Positions 1 through 11,131 of a stretch of 64,000 nucleotides of DNA are shown here, piece after piece. The position numbers and the translations under genes are program-made. Origin of the DNA: Argentina anserina (taxonomy: Eukaryota; Streptophyta; Magnoliopsida; Rosales; Rosaceae); contig NC_065873.1 in assembly GCF_933775445.1 (NCBI RefSeq), forward strand, positions 4,402,001 through 4,466,000, given 5' to 3'. How positions within the stretch are numbered: position 1 is the stretch's first letter; each line of letters opens with the position of its first letter. Under the pieces are notes generated by a model that worked only from the letters and a program-made list of their open reading frames with translations, was not told the origin of the DNA and searched no databases.

Positions 1-175
1 AACAAAACATCAAACATAAACCCAACCAACACAAACCAAAAACCCATCTCCAGAATCGAAACGAATCTCATTTCACCAAACACCCATCGTTCCAAAACCA
101 AAACCCATCTCAAAAATCACTACTTTTTTCTGCTTATAAAAATGGAAGAATGTTAAAACAAAGAAAAAGACCAAC

Positions 176-389
176 CATCATTCAAGAGGAACATGCAAAG
201 AGGAAGCTCGCGCTTGAAGGCATCGATCTTCCTCATCTCCTCTTCCAATCGCTTGACGAAATCGTCAAGCTTCGATAGCCTCTGCGTCACATTTCCGATC
301 AAAGAAACCTCCCTGAGGAAATCAGTGATCGTTTTCGGAACAAAACTGGGTCTAAAGTCCAAGCTCAGTTCAGGAGGAACCGAACCCAT
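176..389 (-). CDS. HHO5/6-like GARP transcription factor, first exon only
   Basis: Partial gene; the remaining exons lie left of the window. The exon encodes about 71 residues starting MGSVPPELSLDF, with the conserved HHO/NIGT1 N-terminal block containing RLEEEMRKIDAF and RELPLCM. It ends at a GT donor (GATG|gttgg) inside the LLND-A/G codon where this family normally continues. NIGT1/HHO proteins are MYB-like GARP repressors of nitrate and phosphate-starvation genes and act in the nucleus. The DNA-binding MYB domain should be in a later exon not present here, so the function rests on the N-terminal block alone. The block resembles HHO5/HHO6 rather than HRS1/HHO2/HHO3, because it starts with the PELSLDF motif. 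The start is the first ATG, preceded by a pyrimidine/purine-rich leader and a TATA box at 537-550. Confidence 0.8.
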
Positions 390-536
390 GTTTGGTAATA
401 TAAGATTTCAGATCCTCTAACGTTGTTGTTTGGTTCTGTTATCTCTATTCCTCTGTTTTACGTTTTTGCTCTGGTTGTGTGATTCAACACCGGAGAGAAA
501 CTGAGAGGTGAAAAACGAGAATCAGAAATAGAGAAG

Positions 537-550
537 GGCTATTTATATAG
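537..550 (-). promoter_or_regulatory. TATA box for the HHO-like gene
   Basis: Read on the minus strand, CTATATAAATAGCC is a near-perfect plant TATA element. It is about 150 bp upstream of the HHO-like ATG at 389, which would put transcription start near 510 and give a leader of about 120 nt. The position fits; the start site itself is inferred. Confidence 0.55.
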
Positions 551-589
551 ACAAGATATATACAGTGAGTTGCGTATTTGGGAAATCAG

Positions 590-1089
590 AGAAGGAAAAA
601 TACAAAAAAAAAAATCGAGAGGAAGAGGAAGAAGATTCGGATGATATAGATAAACGCGTCGGCGATTTTCTTTGGTATTTGAAATTGCCATACGTGGCGT
701 CTCATTTTTTTTTCCCCTATTTTAGAGTTAAACTGAGATCTTGTTTAACTGGGGTAATTAAGAATTTTACTGTCCAAAATAGTAAATCATAAATACTCGT
801 ATCTAAATTTTTGCAACAGAATCTACAAAAGCAAATAGCACTATAGAAGGGTGATGGGGATTTGGTGAGGAACTAAATTCCTTTTATGGTCACAAATTTG
901 AGTAGTTTAAGTAGCTTTGGATTCTTAGGTAAATGGATTTTGGGATTTTTGTTATTTTCTTATGATTCTTTCATTTAACATCAGATTACATCAAATCTGC
1001 TAGCTATTGCCAACTTAAACAAAAATTAAAAAGTTGTTTCTAGCTAGAAATAACAACAATTACATGGACTTTATGCTACTAGCTAGATA
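590..1089. other. Intergenic, no gene recognised
   Basis: Upstream flank of the HHO-like gene. It is AT-rich, with an A-run near 604 and no coding signal that I recognise. Confidence 0.5.
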
Positions 1090-1148
1090 GTAGTGGTCTA
1101 TGAAGCACGGACACGTGTTATGGGCAGCGTATTGCGTGTCACGAACAT

Positions 1149-1820
1149 TAGGAGTGGACTTTTAGACACCGAAAACCGATCAAAACCGTACCGAACCGAC
1201 ACCGAAAAACCGAAACAGAACAAAATCGATCTATCGGTTCCGGTTTTACATCAAATTGAATAGTTCGGTTTCGGTTTGCGGTTTCCTCCGTGTAAAAACC
1301 GATCAAACCGAACTGAATTGAATCGACATATATGTATTTAATCATTAATTTTTAATATAGTAATAAGTGTATATCATGTTTTTATTGACTAAGAGTTACA
1401 TACGATATACATGATTTTACATGATAATGGCCTCGAAATGTCTAATTTAATTGCTCACAGTCTTTAACTCATTAAATATTACGTTTGGTTAATACTCTAT
1501 CGTAACTTTGTTGATTTTATTTGTTGTTTCTAACTTATTGCAATCTAGTTTACTTATTTACTAATTTGAAGTACTAAACTTGTAGCTTACTACTTTATTT
1601 TGATTTTAACTTTTGTTTTAAGTCAAGTGTGAAAAGTTATTACAAATGATAGGTTATTAACCGAAACCGAACCAAACCGAACCAAATTATAGGTTAACCG
1701 AAACCGTGGTTAATAGATATTTTTTTCGGTTTCGGTTTTGAGAAATACAAAATCGAGACCTCGGTTTCGGTTTTCGGTTAGTGCTCTTAAACCGAACCGT
1801 TAGAACCGAGTCCACCCCTA
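1149..1820. mobile_element. hAT-type MITE nested inside family A copy 1
   Basis: The left end is TAGGAGTGGAC and the right end GTCCACCCCTA, the TAGGGGTGG-type ends common in plant hAT MITEs. The flanking 8-mers ACGAACAT (1141-1148) and ACGGACAC (1821-1828) differ by two transitions and look like a decayed target duplication. Both subterminal regions are packed with CCGAAACCG-type repeats. The AT-rich core has no coding potential. It inserted after the outer element. Confidence 0.7.
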
Positions 1821-1898
1821 ACGGACACGCTCGGACACGCGAACTGATTTTAGACACGGTCCGGACACGCACCAATTCATAATAAAAATGAAAGTGCT

Positions 1899-2145
1899 TG
1901 TGATGAGATTCGAACCTTGGTCATCCAAGACACTCAACAACTCCTCAACCATTCCAACAAATTCAGTTTTTGTTATATTTATGCACACTTTTTATATATA
2001 TATATATATAATGAGAGAAACTCGTGATAAAAATAAGAATCCTTGTGGTGGGATTCGAACCTTAGTTATCTAAGGTATTTATCAAGTCCTTAGTCATTCT
2101 AACAAGTTATGTTTTCATCATTTTAATGCACATTTTGACATATAT
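1899..2145. repeat. Diverged internal direct duplication with GGTTCGAAtCC-like motifs
   Basis: Two copies of about 100 bp inside the outer hAT each start near GATTCGAACCTT and continue through similar AACAA(A/G)TT...TGCACA segments, separated by a TA microsatellite (about 1992-2010). On the minus strand the motif reads AAGGTTCGAATCC, resembling a Pol III B box, but I see no cloverleaf. Confidence 0.5.
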
Positions 2146-2313
2146 ATATACATCTAAAATTCTAAATACTTTCAAATTTATATATATTAAAATAATATTT
2201 AATTAACGTGTCCACCACGTGTCCGTGTCCAAAACAATTAATATATGTCGTGTCTACGTAATCGTGTCCAATACGGACACTTGTGTCCGTGTCCGTACTA
2301 CTTAGGTAGTGGT

Positions 2314-2597
2314 GTATAGTATACCAATGTTTTGCGATGGTGAAGCCTGAGGTTATGGGTCTGTTAGACTGAATCAAGATTTCGGTCGTGATCGATGTCG
2401 AGGATAAAGTGATCGATAGAGTATTGACTCGAAAGGGTCGTCATTTTTGGTGATTAAGTGATAATTAAGATTTTCTTTTCGATATGTCTTCTTTTATTAT
2501 TGGCCTGATCATCTTAAAAAAATTTCAAGATTACAGACTAATCTGTTGGGGCTCGTCAACTAGCCATTGCGGTCACTCTCCTTTACCATGTTTTAAG
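2314..2597. other. Intergenic, nothing recognised
   Basis: Short unique-looking spacer between the hAT copy and the TRIM. Confidence 0.4.
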
Positions 2598-3187
2598 TGT
2601 TAGAGAAGAGATATCTCACATTTAAGAAGTGACAAATAAAATAGAGATTATAAGTGAGTGGATAATAACCAATTGTACCGAGGCCTTTTGTGATTAAAAC
2701 TCAACACATGTGAGGTGACTAAGTTGGGACAATATCGGTACAGTTGGTCCATGGGTCACGCTTGTCGCTGTTTAACATGTTATCAGAGGGGGTCTCTATC
2801 CAGTCGCGCCTCCAATTTGTCGTGGGCTCGAGTTGGGTGCCACTTTGTCATGGACCCATGATGGGTGTCATTATCATGTCATCGAAGGGTTTTCCGATTG
2901 GATAGTCACCAAGTGTCGTTGGTTACTGATCTTTGTTTATTTCATCTCAGTGTGAGATGTTAATATGTCATGTGTAGACCTAAAACTATGTTGCACGTGA
3001 GGGAGCGTGTTAGAGAAGAGAGATCCCACATCTAAGAAGTGACAAATGAAATAGAGATTATAAGTGGGTGGATAATAACCAATTGTACCGATGCCTTTTG
3101 TGATTAAAACCCAACACCTGTGAGGTGGCTAAGTTTGGATAATATCAGTACAATTGGTCTATGGGTCACGCTTGTCGCTATTTAACA
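2598..3187. mobile_element. TRIM retrotransposon (590 bp, two 180-bp LTRs)
   Basis: The 180-bp terminal direct repeats are 2598-2777 and 3008-3187; each starts TGTTAGAGAAGAG and ends TTTAACA (TG...CA). A 5-bp target duplication TTAAG flanks the element (2593-2597 and 3188-3192). A primer-binding site like that for initiator Met-tRNA (TGTTATCAGAGG, one or two mismatches to TGGTATCAGAGC) follows LTR1 directly at 2778. A purine tract GAGGGAGCG precedes LTR2. The internal region is 230 bp with no ORF. The LTRs differ at roughly 15 positions, so the insertion is not recent. Confidence 0.88.
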
Positions 3188-3192
3188 TTAAG

Positions 3193-4142
3193 GTTTTCGA
3201 TATACATGTATATGATAGAATGAGCTTGCTATATAGCAAAGTAGTGATTGAGCATTTGGTAGCTGATAGAGGTTGGTGTTGCTGCCTCGCGCCGATGGAA
3301 GTGGACAGAAACTACTATCAGCTTCCGACCCAGCAAATTTTTATCACGGGGGCTGCATTGGCGCTAGCAACAACGAAGACCTCTTATGTTGGGGTTTGAA
3401 GTGTACGAGCCACCATTAAGGTTTTTGAGTTTACCTTCAATCAAGTTTACTTGTTTGAAATGGAGGAAATGTTTACACTTTACACAGTAAAATTCACTAA
3501 TATATAAAGAAATTACAATATTTTGAGCAAAAATATATGAATATATTTGCGCTTACTCGCTAACACATGAAAGACTCTGAATGAGTGCCGGTCTTACCTC
3601 ATTATCGGGAATCAATTGTTGAATACTTTTTAACTTAATAACAAAGGGGACATGGACTTACAAATCATTTCCACACTGATTCTTCCATTTCTTCTCAATT
3701 TTACTTGTCCTTGACTCATGACTTCTCCAAAAAGGCCACCTAACACACACCAGAAATAGTAGAGTACGTGAAAATGATCTAATACACACCATAAAAGTTG
3801 GCAAGATTTTTCACTTACTTGACGTAATGGATATTACCTTAGCATCAGCCAAGAAAGTGGTGAAACAAATTTTTTTTTGACAGAATGAGGCCTCATACTA
3901 TTAATGTAATAGGTAAGTATATCTTCACTCAGACCAAAAAAAAAAAGTATATCTTCACCAACATGACTTGCCAGGGAAATTTAGAAAATTTAGAAAATTA
4001 AGGTAGATTAAACTAATCCATAAGTCAAACTAATACCAAAACTAAACGACGTTAAGGAAGACGCCAAACACAACCAAGCCTAAATCTTGATTTATTCCAA
4101 TCCTAAAACTAAAATGAAAGACACCCTTAATATAAAATACAA
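3193..4142. other. Intergenic, nothing recognised
   Basis: No coding, RNA or clear transposon structure. A short local duplication of GTATATCTTCAC occurs near 3914 and 3948, beside an A-run. Confidence 0.4.
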
Positions 4143-4330
4143 CTTATAAATTGGTGGATAATACCCAATTGTTTTATGTCTATTGTGATAAAAACGAACA
4201 TTTGTGAAGTCGATATGGGTACAATCGATCTAGTAGTCACAATTGTCATCGTTTAATATGATATCAGAGCGGGTTCATTTTCAGTTGCGTTTCCAATTGG
4301 TTACCTGAATTTGGATTTCTTATATATTTC
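4143..4330. mobile_element. Decayed TRIM LTR plus primer-binding site
   Basis: 4143-4258 aligns with the 3' two thirds of the TRIM LTRs at 2598-3187 (GGTGGATAATA..CCAATTG, TGTGATAAAAAC, GGGTACAATCGATCTA). It ends GTTTAATA and is followed directly by TGATATCAGAGC at 4259-4270, one mismatch from the Met-tRNA primer site. Its internal start resembles that of the intact TRIM. No second LTR is visible. Confidence 0.65.
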
Positions 4331-5639
4331 TCTCGTTCTGAGCATTCTCATATATATACTCTCCTGTTATGGGTCTTCTCATATTTAGACCGTAATACAC
4401 TAGTTTGAATATTTTGAATATCATTAAAATATTAATGAGTGGGATAGAAAATTCCATGCTTTCAAAGAGATTGAACCCCTTGACCCCTTGGCCAACAAGT
4501 AAGCCCTAATTTAACCACCCGAGAGTGGAGCGGAATATCAAATCATGGTCTGCCAAAAGCCCCATCCGCGCAAGTGCAGAAGGCTTGACGCTACCGTATC
4601 CGACGACTATATATGCATGCCTTTCTTTCTTTCCTTCCTTCGTTCATTGTGTCTGAAGTCTGAACGCATCAACGCCGTCTAGATATCAGCATGCAGTAAA
4701 GTGTGCTGAAAAATCAAAACATATCTACAGATTCTCAATTGCTTCCAATTCAATGTAATTATTAGAGGGTCTTGACAAAGAGACTATAGAACATATGATG
4801 CATTTTTTAAGGACCTATCAATTCAGCAAAGGTGGCTAAACATGAACTTGGTGATAAGGAATCTCGGGATATTTGTTGGGGCCGATTCCGACATTGCCAG
4901 AGATTTCAGTTGGAGTATATAGATATTATATATGGCTAATCTTGAATGAAAGAGGAGGGAAGAAGATGCCCCTTTCAAGCAAAAAAAGACAGTCAGACCC
5001 AAAAAAAAAAAGAAGAAGCAAAAACAGACAGACTGTTACAGCCATTAGATTCCCAATTCTTTTCCAGAGTCCATAGAAATGAAGAATCTATCTCTATTAT
5101 ATATTCTCTGTTCTGCTCCACCAAAATCAATTGCATTGTTTGTTTTTTAAGCTTTTAAACAAAGAAAGTTTGGATTGGATCCGGCTCCAATTTCTCGCAT
5201 CTCCATTAGTCTTTGTCGGATGCTTGTAATCAAAGAATCTTTGTGTCTATTCCATTCCTTAAGTTTCTGTTACATCCCCTCATTTCTTTAACTCATTTGG
5301 AAGCTCTTGATAGGTTTTAGTGTTCACCCATAAAGCTTATCTTTTAGGGAAAGCTTCCCTTAGTTAAATATCTTCCTTTTTTTTTTCTTTCTTTAGGGGA
5401 TGAGATACATATCAAAGTTTGCACAAAATGAGACTTTTGAGTGAGTTGTTGTATAAAAGAAAAATAATTTTTTTTTAAAACGACAAATTTTCATATAATA
5501 GAAAATGTAATGTACGAAACATAAACAAACTCGTATTCCTTAATCGAAAGCAACGATAATTAAGAATCTGCGAAATGATTAACTCTTAATAAAACTAGTA
5601 AACTAGAAACTAACATCTCTATGTTGCACATAGTAACCG
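4331..5639. other. Intergenic, no gene recognised
   Basis: Contains a TATATATGCATG motif near 4606 followed by a CTTT-rich stretch, and A-runs. Neither leads into a recognisable reading frame. Confidence 0.4.
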
Positions 5640-6800
5640 AATAGGCCTTGTTAGCATGACTAACTTATTGGAGTCGCAATGCCAAACTAGCCCAAGCAAA
5701 GACATAAAATAGAAAAAGTTGGACCAACATTGGACCTAATGGCCCAGCCCAACCCTTTCGTATCTCCTGCACCTGAACCTAGACTAGGTTGGCCCTGATA
5801 ATGGGATCATGACGCAACCCATCACCCTTCTGGCGGCCGCCCCCGCCCCTCCGCCATGATAGCAATCTAGCTATTGCAAAACAACCAAGCCCTACATAGT
5901 CTGCACCGAGGGTAACTTGACGAAACCTATGTAGCACCGACACCGACACACGCGACACGGTAAATCTTAAAAACCTAGATCCCGACACGGCGTCGACACG
6001 GAAATTTATACATAATTTAATATATATTAATGTGTAAAAATATATATATATATTAATGTTCTTCTTCTTCACATTTAGTAGATTCTTAGCAGCCAAATCT
6101 TTCTTGGGTTCTTGAATTCCATAGAGACACACTTCAATTCCCACCACAAAAACCACATATAAGGGTTTTTTTTACGTCGTTCTCTGCTTTGAAGCAAAAC
6201 AGAAGGAAAGTTACGAGGTGAAAACTGAGTGTTAAGGCTTCTGGCTTAGGTTTTTTTTTTTAAAAAGAAAAAAATTCAAAATGCTGATGTGGCGTGCCAA
6301 AAACAGTAGGTGGCATGTCGGTCAATGTGTCGGGCCGTGTCAAAAAAGTCAACATTTTCTGACACGCCACGTGGCGTGTCGGGCAGTGTCGGACACTCTG
6401 ACACTTCAGCCTTTGAAGTGTCGGTGCTACATAGGACGAAACCCAAGAGAGCGCCGCCACCGCTACAACTGAAGGTAGAAGAAGCATCGAGAGAAGAGCC
6501 GATCTCAATCCAAGCCGAGATCTGAAAATAAGGTTACGACGCCGCCTCCTTTGCTTTGCCGACCAACCTAAGCTTTAGCCACCAATCACAGAGGACCCCA
6601 AACTGAATCTGAGAGCTGTGTCGTTGAACCATCGGAATCGCAGATGACCCCAATCCTCAGACCTACTCGTGCGACCTCCCACCCAAAACGGAAGCGGCCG
6701 CCACTGCCGTCCAAAACCCTAATCAGTTCGGACCTTCGAAGTCACTCCGTGGAAACCGGAGCAGCTAGGAGCTATTCCCATGAAAGAGTTAAGAAAAACA
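5640..6800. other. GC-rich block of unknown origin, split by a hAT element
   Basis: 5640-5918 and 6443-6790 are much richer in GC (NotI-like GCGGCCGC near 5834 and 6694) than the surroundings. Removing the 508-bp hAT and one target copy restores a continuous block. No ORF of known family. It could be the leader of a LINE or other retroelement, or a captured gene fragment; I cannot tell. Confidence 0.35.
5927..6434. mobile_element. Non-autonomous hAT-type element (family A), copy 2
   Basis: 508 bp with inverted ends CTATGTAGCACCGACAC / GTGTCGGTGCTACATAG and a perfect 8-bp target duplication GACGAAAC (5919-5926 and 6435-6442). Subterminal GTGTCGG/CCGACAC motifs recur at both ends. The ends match family A copy 1 (CTATGAAGCACGGACAC). 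Non-coding. Confidence 0.9.
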
Positions 6801-9800
6801 AAACTTAAATAATGTGATATGGAAAAATAAAATTTAAACATATGTCAGGTCACGGCTTCGATTAGATAGTATTCATAGAAAATACATAAATTGACGTTGA
6901 TCTAGAATATTTGCTTTTATGGTATTTCATAAATCATAAGTGGTAGTAGTATTACTTTTATGATGATAATATTTATTCTTTGGTAACTCTTGGTATGTAA
7001 GGTGAATGAACTACATAGAAATGACATTGCCCCTATAGAAAGCCTCAATCCTTCAAGCTTGTTCACAAAGGAAACAAAGTCATTAGCTTAATGTAAACAA
7101 TTACAATGTTTGTTGTCCAACCTATTTGTGTGCTCGAATACATTATGATGGGTCAAAGAGGCATAAGATTCTCCCAATCCTACTTGTAATGGAAGTAATG
7201 ATGGCAGGGAACTGAAGGCAGGTCTTTGATCAATTCAAGAAAAAGATAAACAAAGCTTCGACTTCAGCATCGATTATAATACAGAAATATGAAGAAATTG
7301 AGAGGTGGCTTGGCTTGACCCTCTTGAAATGGCCAACGAATTTGTGGTATGAAGAAGGACCTTGCATATGATCGATTCCAAAATCCCTCATATTCTTATT
7401 GAAAGGTTGGCACTCTCTGGAATCCAAGAAATGGCATCATCTGTACCACCCAAATATGTCGTACTTGTCGACCTCACCAAATTAAATATATGCATGACTT
7501 TCACCCATTGCCATCAACGAAATTAAGAAACTTCATATAATCATATAGTATTGCAAGTTTTAGCCAGTGAATGCATAAATTAACAGAAAGTAGACGCAAG
7601 TAGTGTTTTCGTTAATTTTAGATTCGTTTTAGATTAGTGTTTGTTCATTCCAAAATACTGCTTTCTTTCAGCTGTTGTTTTTTTTGGTGCATGCATGATT
7701 TACAAAGTGTGGCACTACAAGAAATCGAGATAACTCTTAGGTTCACCCAAGAGGTGAAGTGCAATGGAAATGGTGCCCTTTATATATGGTAGAATGTACG
7801 TGCTCGACAATCTGACTCTTGAGATGAGAAATGACCCTCAAATGTTAATTTTCATTCAACTTTGTGGCTTCTACGTATCGTATCAAAACAATGGCAGCTT
7901 GCAATAACAAATCAATGATCACTAATTTTGAGTTTAACTTAATTGACCTGCAGCCAACTAAGATCTACAGTAAAAAAGAGGTGGCCTAGCTAGCTAATTA
8001 TTTGAAGAATTAGTTGTGTTTAATTATTCAATTGCTCCCGAAGGTTTACGTACGTGCATTGTGTTTGTTGAATCTAGAAGAGGCACGTTTTTAGCAAAGC
8101 CATCGAGTTTCCTTGTTGACAAATTTGACATGTTGAATCTATTGGTACAGGATATTGTGCATTTGATCATACATAGATAGGTAGGCAGATCATTACCTTA
8201 TTTACCTAATTTAATTAAGACCAACATACTAATTACCACATAATTTAGAATAGTTAACATCAAATATATAAAATATATACTCATATTTGTATAGTAGATC
8301 AGTAACTCGTACATATATGTGTACGTGTAAACACAGATAATAGAACTACGTACCCTTGTTTGATATCTGAATAAATGAGAATTTTAAGGAAATGTAACCG
8401 GAAATTCTACGCAGACGGAACAAAACGAACTGATATAATTTGTTATTGATTTGATCGATCACGTATGTCTACAATAAGTGGAAATTTATAGTTGTTGTGT
8501 GAGGTGATTTATATCACATATCAAATACAAATTTCGATCTCTTGACATCTTATCATTAATTGGGTGTCTTTTTCATCCAAATATCCACATCTTATACGCA
8601 TTTTGTATTACTATCCTACATTTAAGAAAACCATGCACCTTGCGAAATGTGTGTAGCTCAAAATTATTGCAAGATTCCGTGCATTGCATTAGCCATTGCC
8701 CCCCTCACTTTCAAAGATACATACAAAGCAACTTGGATCGTCAATCAAGAGAACAAACAACAAGATACCTTATATTCTTTCTATAATCAAAACGCCAATG
8801 GCTTCCAAAGAAGACGCACACCATCCTTATCACCCCCAAAACCCTAAGAGCATCCTTCACGTGATGACAAGCTAATTTTCATGGCATTTCTGCGAGACCT
8901 TCGCATCGGGGTATCTAATTTCCTTGGCTCCATATCTCTTCATCACTTCTATTTCAACCCATTTCCACATTTAATTTGGTCCCCTCTTGCATCTCAAAGA
9001 TAATATTGGAATCTTTATTTTATATAATGCAGACGTCCAAGTTTTTACGTACAGATCGAGTTTTCTTCTGTGAGGCTAAGCTGGTTTTGTCGTGTTGGTT
9101 TTTTATGTCGATCTTGTCGACTTTTGGAGGGAGTTGTTGATCGAATGGCATTATCACTGCTGTTCTTGCTAGGATTCCACTTAGTGGGCCCTCTTCTTGG
9201 TTGATCGAGCGAGCAGATCAGTCATTTCCTCTCCGACTACATCATTATCATCATGACATCATCCTCTCTTTTTTTCTCCTTACCCTTTTCGTATAGATCT
9301 CACACTTTGAATTTCGACTCAAGAGAGTGAAATTAAGGGAAAAGCTATCTGTTAGCTATGTGCCTATGTGGTTGTATGTATTTGTTAGGATTCTATTTGG
9401 TTCAATTAAGAAATCAGAACTGCAACTTTTAATGATGTACAAAATACAAAGAGTTAAACAGGTGTTATTAACACTCTAATTAAGTTGATATGCACTCGTC
9501 TGTTTGTGAAGATAAATAAAAAATAACTGGAGAATTGATCATATCATGTATCACTGGAGAATTGATATTATCACTTTCTTAAATTCCAGTCAACACTCAT
9601 CACTAACAATATATAGCATGCATCTAAATTTCAGATGTGCAACCTTTGATATGTTTAGCACACATCACTTTACAAATTACTGCTGCCTAATACATTAATC
9701 AGAGTCTACTATATGATATATAGAATCTTCCGGCCATTTCTTTATTAGAGCGCGTGTAACACGATATATCAGACATCAAACGATGATACTCGGAGAGAGT

Positions 9801-10799
9801 AGATCCGAACTCGAGAACATCTCAAATCGAGTAATTGATCGCGATATTTTTGACTACTAATTAGCTACGTACTGAGTTATCAGTTCCGAAATCGAATTTA
9901 GCTGCATAATAAATTAAACTGAGCCCTAAATATATATGGTCTGTTTAATTAACCAGTTGATCTATCGATCAGTTGGATGATGCGCATGACGATTGAACAT
10001 GATGGATCAACTAGATAGACAATGTCAAAGTCATCAATTCATCGTGTTCATGCTCACACAGTCACACACAGTGCATACCTTGGTTCGGCTTGCTGGCATG
10101 AGGATCATCGATCAGTTTGGAGTTTCGACCACGAATCCTACTGATTCATGCTTTTCCTTTTCAATACATTCAATCACACAAACCCTACTGTGCCTGCAAC
10201 AATCACTATTCTAAAAGTTGCTTTAGTTATTTCATGCATGCTCCACTTTCCTTGCAAACTAATCAAGTGCTGGAACACAATATATAAATCCCCACAAAAG
10301 ATATTTCTCACAAGACGATTGATTTGATCAACATATATTTCAACTTCGTGTTGAGTTTGATTAAAACTCAGATGTATATGGGTGTTCAAGTTTTTAATTA
10401 TATTTTCAACTTCAATCTTACTGTTTGATGGGTTTAAGGGCCCTTGTAAACAAGTTCCATCCGAAAAAAAAAAAAAAAAAACACACAAGCAAGTCATGTT
10501 TTCACTGATGCATATCTTACAAATTAATATAGGTAGTTAGTTAGTTACCATTTCAAAATTTCATTAAAGATGAGAACTTATGCATGCTAAACTGCGAGCA
10601 TGTATCATACGTATAGGTACACTGTAAACAGTAGAAATCAGTGTAGAAAGTCTAAAACTTCTTTTGCTAGTCTTCACAGGTACTGTAATACTTGTAAAAA
10701 TTCTAACATGCTCAGAGTTCAATATATAATAACGATTAGTATTGATCAGCATATCTCATTTGGTATTTGTATTCTTAGGGTCAAAACTCAAAACTAAGA
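6801..10799. other. 4-kb intergenic region, no gene recognised
   Basis: AT-rich, with no long ORF, no family I recognise and no clear repeat boundaries. A 25-codon ORF at about 8800 (MASKEDAHH...) is too short to support. A tract of 17 or so A residues lies near 10465. Confidence 0.4.
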
Positions 10800-11131
10800 T
10801 GGAGACGGAGACTTATCTTGAAAGGAAAGAAAAGCTTTGCGTTTACGGTGATGGTTGTACGCGGTACGGCGGTGACCAACCAAGAGAGAAAGGACCAATG
10901 GCCGGTGTCGGTTGGGCGGAGGGATCCCGGATCCAAGGTGGCGAGAGGTGATGGGTCGGAATCGGATCGCCGCATACGAGCGGCGGTGCTTATAACAATT
11001 CCTCACCCAGAATAAATGGCGGGCCATCCCCACCTCCAGATTCTCTATTTTGTCGTTTTCATAAATTCCAGTTTTGCTTCTGTTCCCACTTTCGTCCCTT
11101 CTTTTCTGAAAAATCACATCCCCCCCCCCCC
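10800..11131. other. GC-richer block with unrecognised short ORFs and a C-run
   Basis: 10800-11015 is open in several frames (for example METETYLERKEKL from 10800) but none matches a family I know. A run of about 12 C residues lies at 11120-11131, preceded by pyrimidine-rich sequence. Status unknown. Confidence 0.3.

Larger units (their letters stand above)
1098..2305. mobile_element. Non-autonomous hAT-type element (family A), copy 1, with nested insertion
   Basis: The ends are inverted: CTATGAAGCACGGACAC on the left, and the complement of CTAAGTAGTACGGACAC on the right. They are flanked by an exact 8-bp duplication GTAGTGGT (1090-1097 and 2306-2313), the hAT target-site size. Many GTGTCC/GGACAC motifs cluster near both ends. 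Without the nested element at 1149-1820 the copy would be about 530 bp, close to the 508-bp relative at 5927-6434. No transposase is seen. Internally it carries a diverged direct duplication (about 1899-2000 and 2043-2145). Confidence 0.8.

Noticed and set aside
1899..2145. tRNA gene
   Set aside because: Only a B-box-like motif is present; no A box, anticodon arm or acceptor pairing at the right distance.
5779..6525. ORFs overlapping the family A hAT copy 2
   Set aside because: They read through transposon ends and repeats; no recognisable domain.
8647..8847. 66-codon ORF and a 25-codon MASKEDAHH ORF as a small gene
   Set aside because: No family, promoter or splice support.
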